NCBI GenBank assembly: GCA_009845905.1
Contig: VXYS01000003.1
Coordinates: forward strand, 1 to 64,000
Origin: Gammaproteobacteria bacterium
GTDB taxonomy: Bacteria > Pseudomonadota > Gammaproteobacteria > Steroidobacterales > Foliamicaceae
Length of the DNA stretch: 64,000 nt
Reading direction: 5' to 3'
Below the pieces are notes generated by a model, which made no database searches, was not told the origin of the DNA, and saw only the letters and a program-made list of their open reading frames with translations. Position 1 is the stretch's first letter. Every line of letters starts with the position of its first letter. This document shows positions 60,601 through 64,000 of the stretch, piece by piece. The position numbers and the translations under genes were made by a program.

Positions 60601-62120
60601 CGATCGGATCCCAGGAACAGTTCGTAGGCCGAGTTGCCGGTCTCCTCGTGGAATGGGTAGTTCAGTTCCGACAGAAAGGCATGGAATGGCTCCAGTTCTC
60701 CGTCCGGCACCTGAATCCCCGCCAGCACTCTGCCATAGGCGGCGCCGTGACTGCGGTAATGGAACAGGCTGATATTCCAGCGCTTGCCCATGCGCGTAAG
60801 ATAGCGCAGCAGCGCACCGGGCTGCTCGGGCAGATCGAACCGGAACAATCGCTCGTCGCGCAGGCCGGCTGCTCGGCCGCCCACCATGTAGCGCACGTGA
60901 ATCCTCGCCATTTCGTTGTCTGAGAGGTCCACGACCTTGTAGCGGCGATTCGCCAGGTCGGCAATCAGTTCTTTCTTGTCCGAGCGACCGTTCCTCAGTT
61001 CCACGCCCACGAAGACGTGAGCCTTCTCTGCGTCGGCGTAGCGATAGTTGAACTCCGTGATCGACCGTTGCCCGATCGCCTGGCAAAACGTGCGAAAACT
61101 TCCCGGCTTTTCCGGAATGGTCACGCCGAGCAGCGCCTCGCGGCGCTCGACCAGGTCGGCAAGCTCCGCTATTCCCCGCAGCCGATCGAAGTCCACGTTG
61201 GCGCCGCTGACAACCGCCACCAGCACCTTGCCGGTCCATTCTTCCCGGGCGACGCAACGCTTGAGCCCTGCCAGCGCCAATGCGCCCGCCGGTTCGGCGA
61301 TGCAACGCGAATCGTCGAAGATCTCCTTGATGGCCGTGCAGATCTCGCGATGGGTGACCGTAACGACCTCGTCCACGCACTTGCGCGCAATCCGAAACGG
61401 TTCCTCGCCGACCTGGCGCACGGCGACGCCATCGGCGAACGGGTCGACGTCATCGAGAACCACACGTTCTCCGGCTGCGAGCGCACGCGCCATGCAGGCC
61501 GCATGCCTCGGTTCCACGCCGACCACGCGAATGTCGGGGCGCAGCGCTTTCACGTAGGCCGCCATGCCGGCAATCAGCCCGCCACCGCCCACCGGAACGA
61601 AGATCGCATCCAGCTGCCCCGGCACCTGGCGCAGGATTTCCATTGCAACCGTGCCCTGTCCCGCAATCACGTCCTTGTCGTCATAAGGGTGAATGAAGGT
61701 GCTGCCGAGTTCTTCCGCCTTGTGCTGTGCGAACTCGAACGCTTCGTCATAGTTGCTCCCCTGAAGCTCGATGGCCGCCCCCAGGGCGCGCACGGATTCC
61801 AGTTTGATCTGCGGCGTGGTCTGCGGCATCACGATGAGTGCCTGCATGTCCAGTCGTTTTGCGGCCAGGGCGATGCCCTGGGCGTGGTTGCCGGCGGATG
61901 CCGCGATGACCCCGCGCTTTCTCGCATTGGCGGACAGCCCCGCCATCTTGTTGAACGCCCCGCGCAACTTGAACGAAAAGACCGGCTGAAGATCCTCCCG
62001 CTTCAGGTACACCCGGTTTTCGAGCCGCCGGGAGAGTATCGATACCGCCTGTAGCGGTGTTTCATTGGCGGCCGAATAGACTCGCGAGTTCTCGATTCTT
62101 TCTACGTAGTCCTGGAGCAT
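60597..62120 (-). CDS. ilvA: Threonine ammonia-lyase, biosynthetic
   Basis: The 507-residue product has the PLP site VFSFKLRGAFNKM with Lys51, the SAGNHAQGIALAAKRLDM loop and the glycine-rich PVGGGGLIAGMAAYVKA. Two ACT-like regulatory repeats form the C-terminal part (about 330-507, LGVTIPEKPGSFRTFCQAIG and FRFDLPEQPGALLRYLTRMG). It converts threonine to 2-oxobutyrate, the first step of isoleucine synthesis, and is feedback-controlled by isoleucine through the ACT repeats. Length fits the biosynthetic enzyme rather than the shorter catabolic TdcB. Confidence 0.96.
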   Translation of the reverse strand: MLQDYVERIENSRVYSAANETPLQAVSILSRRLENRVYLKREDLQPVFSFKLRGAFNKMAGLSANARKRGVIAASAGNHAQGIALAAKRLDMQALIVMPQTTPQIKLESVRALGAAIELQGSNYDEAFEFAQHKAEELGSTFIHPYDDKDVIAGQGTVAMEILRQVPGQLDAIFVPVGGGGLIAGMAAYVKALRPDIRVVGVEPRHAACMARALAAGERVVLDDVDPFADGVAVRQVGEEPFRIARKCVDEVVTVTHREICTAIKEIFDDSRCIAEPAGALALAGLKRCVAREEWTGKVLVAVVSGANVDFDRLRGIAELADLVERREALLGVTIPEKPGSFRTFCQAIGQRSITEFNYRYADAEKAHVFVGVELRNGRSDKKELIADLANRRYKVVDLSDNEMARIHVRYMVGGRAAGLRDERLFRFDLPEQPGALLRYLTRMGKRWNISLFHYRSHGAAYGRVLAGIQVPDGELEPFHAFLSELNYPFHEETGNSAYELFLGSDR

Positions 62121-62177
62121 GCGACCCTTCCTGCGTCGAAATCCAAGCTCGCCGGATCGCCTGCCGGAGCAGCCTGT

Positions 62178-62996
62178 TTACTCGGCTTCGTATCCCGCAA
62201 TTTGGCCGGAAAGCCGGCGAGTCGCTTCTTCGATACCGTCCGGGGTCCCTCCGCCGGAGTAGATGATGGAACGCGACGCGCTGATGATCAGACTGTTCGG
62301 ACTGACGGACGACCTGCCGTTCCGGATGCTCGAAGCCAGGGAGCCGTTCTGGGACCCGATGCCCGGCACGAGGAAAGGTACGGAAGGCGCAGCCTTGCGG
62401 GTAAGCGACATTTCCTTCGGGAAAGTGGCGCCGACCACGAGCATCACGTTCTGTTTGTCCTGCCAAAGTTCTTCCGCTTCAGCCGCCACTTTTTCGAACA
62501 ACATGCTTCCGTCGATGTGCATATCCTGCAAGAAACCCGAACCGGGATTTGACGTCTTGCACAAGATAATGGCCCCTCGATCATCTCGCTCAATAAAGGG
62601 CTCTATGCAATCCAGCCCAAGAAACGGATTCACGGTTACCGCATCCGCGCCATAGCGTTCAAAGGCCTCCAGCGCGTACATCTTCGACGTGTGCCCGACA
62701 TCTCCTCGTTTCGCATCCAGGATGACAAGCGAATCCGGCACTTCTTCCCGTATGTACTTGATCGTGTCGGCCAATTCATCTTCCGCGCCAACCGCGTGAT
62801 AGAAGGCAGCCTGGGGCTTGAAAATGTTGCAGTGGTTCTTTGCCGAGTCGACGACACGTTTGTTGAATTCGAGAATCGGCCGCTTCGCGTTACGGAGGTC
62901 GTTCGGAATCTTGTGCAGATCAGGGTCCAGCCCTACGCACAATTGCGCATTGCTCCCACGAAAGGACCTGGCGAGTTTTTCTGGAAAAGTCAGCAT
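62178..62996 (-). CDS. pyrF: Orotidine 5'-phosphate decarboxylase, type 2
   Basis: The 272-residue product has the catalytic DAKRGDVGHTSKMYA (Asp-x-Lys-x-x-Asp) and the entry LCVGLDPDLHKIP. VTVNPFLGLDCIEPFI and SNPGSGF are typical of the longer type 2 enzymes. VPGIGSQNGSL replaces the usual phosphate-loop sequence VPGxGAQGG, and ASRSIIYSGGGT the terminal loop. It makes UMP from OMP, the last step of pyrimidine synthesis. Type 2 PyrF is not the usual enterobacterial form, a point for taxonomic placement. It stands 58 bp from ilvA. Confidence 0.94.
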   Translation of the reverse strand: MLTFPEKLARSFRGSNAQLCVGLDPDLHKIPNDLRNAKRPILEFNKRVVDSAKNHCNIFKPQAAFYHAVGAEDELADTIKYIREEVPDSLVILDAKRGDVGHTSKMYALEAFERYGADAVTVNPFLGLDCIEPFIERDDRGAIILCKTSNPGSGFLQDMHIDGSMLFEKVAAEAEELWQDKQNVMLVVGATFPKEMSLTRKAAPSVPFLVPGIGSQNGSLASSIRNGRSSVSPNSLIISASRSIIYSGGGTPDGIEEATRRLSGQIAGYEAE

Positions 62997-63109
62997 TCTT
63001 TTGCGTGCACGGATTTTCTTGGTTGGATTTCGCGTATTTTACGGCTCTGCCACGATTCGAGCCATGAGGCCGTACTACCAGTCACCCGGCCCCATCGCGA
63101 CTGAAGCGG

Positions 63110-63658
63110 TCAATTCGCCCTGGCAGCTTGTAATGTCCGAATGAAAGCTGCGGGATCCTCCAGGCTAATCAACACCGTCGTTCCATCGTTAAGCGCCAAG
63201 CTTGCCACCGACGAGCGGTCGGTCAACGCGACCAGCGCCTTGCCGCCGCCGACCAGCCTGAACCACCCGAGCGAATAACCCAGCGAGCCCAGCCCGTTGG
63301 TTCGCAGCCCAAGCCGCACTTCCCGGTCTGTTCTCATGTTCACGACGCGAGCGCCTGCCGGCTCGATTGTGTCAAGAGGAATCGAGCGGCCGTAGACCGG
63401 AACGCTGAATTCGAGTGCGTCCTCCGTAATCGTTACGCTGGAACGGTAGCCGCCGTAAAGAAAATAGACCAGGAGCAATGTAACCAACACAGGCAGGCCA
63501 ACCGAGAGAGCCAGGCTGATCCAGGATTGCGACGCGAAGTAGCGCGCAGGACCTCCTCCGCTTACTACGATGAATACGCTGATCGCCAGTGGCAGGGCCG
63601 CCAGCAGCACCAGGACGGTCGAAGCCGTCGCATCAATCGGAATGATCGGAAATCTCAT
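63110..63658 (-). CDS. Membrane protein with C-terminal PH-like domain
   Basis: The 182-residue product has two membrane helices near the N-terminus (about residues 13-35 and 48-70). A beta-rich cytoplasmic or periplasmic domain of about 110 residues follows (VTITEDALEFSVPVYGRSIPLDTIEPAGARVVNM, LGSLGYSLGWFRLVGGGKALVALTDRSSV). This layout is that of bacterial PH-like domain proteins. Function unknown. It starts within the ATGA overlap with the next minus-strand gene. Confidence 0.7.
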   Translation of the reverse strand: MRFPIIPIDATASTVLVLLAALPLAISVFIVVSGGGPARYFASQSWISLALSVGLPVLVTLLLVYFLYGGYRSSVTITEDALEFSVPVYGRSIPLDTIEPAGARVVNMRTDREVRLGLRTNGLGSLGYSLGWFRLVGGGKALVALTDRSSVASLALNDGTTVLISLEDPAAFIRTLQAARAN

Positions 63659-64000
63659 CGCGACAACTCAACGCGCAGTATTTTTGCGTTCTCCGGTTCT
63701 GTATTGAAGCACAGGCCGTTTTCCAGCAGAGGCGTAAGCCAGGGTTGCGCGCCTTTGGTCCACAGATGGCAGGTGGGGGTGATGCGGGAGGTGTCGTCGA
63801 GGGTGCCGGCCTTGATGCTTAGCGTATCGCTTCGGGCGCTTCGGGTTACGCCGCCCGCGTGGTAGATGCGGGCGCCGCAATTCTCGCAAAACGCGCAGAG
63901 TTTCTCCTTTCCCGAACCTCCGCGCGTGCGATAAATGCGCGGTTCCGCGCCCGAAAATTCGATGGCATCGCGCTCCATCCACATGGACAGACCGAACGCG
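63655..64000 (-). CDS. GFA family protein, N-terminus outside the window
   Basis: The frame is open to the window end (residues AFGLSMWMERDAIEF entering from outside). It carries the late GFA Cys pair CAFCENCGARIYH and ends with LRVELSR. The N-terminal CxC and CxxC zinc motifs would lie beyond base 64000. It is a second member of the family seen at 60190-60600, with low similarity. It overlaps the PH-like gene by 4 bp and is probably co-transcribed. Confidence 0.85.
   Translation of the reverse strand, partial: AFGLSMWMERDAIEFSGAEPRIYRTRGGSGKEKLCAFCENCGARIYHAGGVTRSARSDTLSIKAGTLDDTSRITPTCHLWTKGAQPWLTPLLENGLCFNTEPENAKILRVELSR

Overview
The window reads as the chromosome of a Gram-negative bacterium, most likely an uncultured gammaproteobacterium. 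The evidence is high GC with GTG and TTG starts, three TonB-dependent outer-membrane receptors, Sec and Tat signal peptides, a lipoprotein lipobox, and a ZnuD/MerC/Zur zinc module with an enterobacterial-type Zur box. The lineage is inference. No tRNA, rRNA, CRISPR array or intact insertion sequence was seen.

1-1660: end of a leucine-rich-repeat protein, a 5'-truncated methyltransferase and a gene-poor stretch. 1661-16834: a defence island of lower and uneven GC. It holds a SIR2 protein, a TIR/deoxyribosyltransferase-like protein, a type I restriction-modification operon in the order hsdR-hsdS-hsdM, a Schlafen/AlbA_2-GHKL protein, three 110-bp tandem repeats, a 30-codon ORF coupled to a 1268-residue SIR2 protein, and a convergent Mrr-type nuclease. 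16835-17621: a candidate small RNA and an orphan BrnA antitoxin.

17623-29174: sulfatase, quinone-oxidoreductase-like protein, M15 peptidase, an MNT/HEPN toxin-antitoxin pair with a paired-palindrome operator, then an oxidative cluster: exported Rossmann protein, Tat-exported DUF1838 protein, SRAP protein, flavin monooxygenase, frameshifted flavin dehydrogenase and aspartate dehydrogenase-like protein. 29205-41722: transport and envelope genes (NhaC antiporter, outer-membrane barrel, Na/Pi cotransporter-like protein, three TonB receptors) ending in the zinc regulon.

41738-51277: a second oxidative cluster (MFS transporter, LuxR regulator, flavin monooxygenase, DUF1838 protein, two serine hydrolases, Rieske oxygenase, DUF3500 protein). 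It contains paralogues of the first cluster. 51297-64000: mixed metabolism, with hpt, aldolase-type protein, PQQ dehydrogenase, secreted repeat protein, thioesterase-GMC pair, cupin, OsmC, GFA proteins, ilvA and pyrF.

Beyond the defence island, the most unusual structural signal is three pairs of direct repeats. In each pair one copy is part of an intact gene and the other is a broken relic: the SRAP gene end (20297 and 25425), the luxR promoter and start (31037 and 43080), and the znuD end (35969 and 38534). They bracket gene blocks of about 5.1, 12 and 2.5 kb and suggest that blocks entered by single-crossover recombination.
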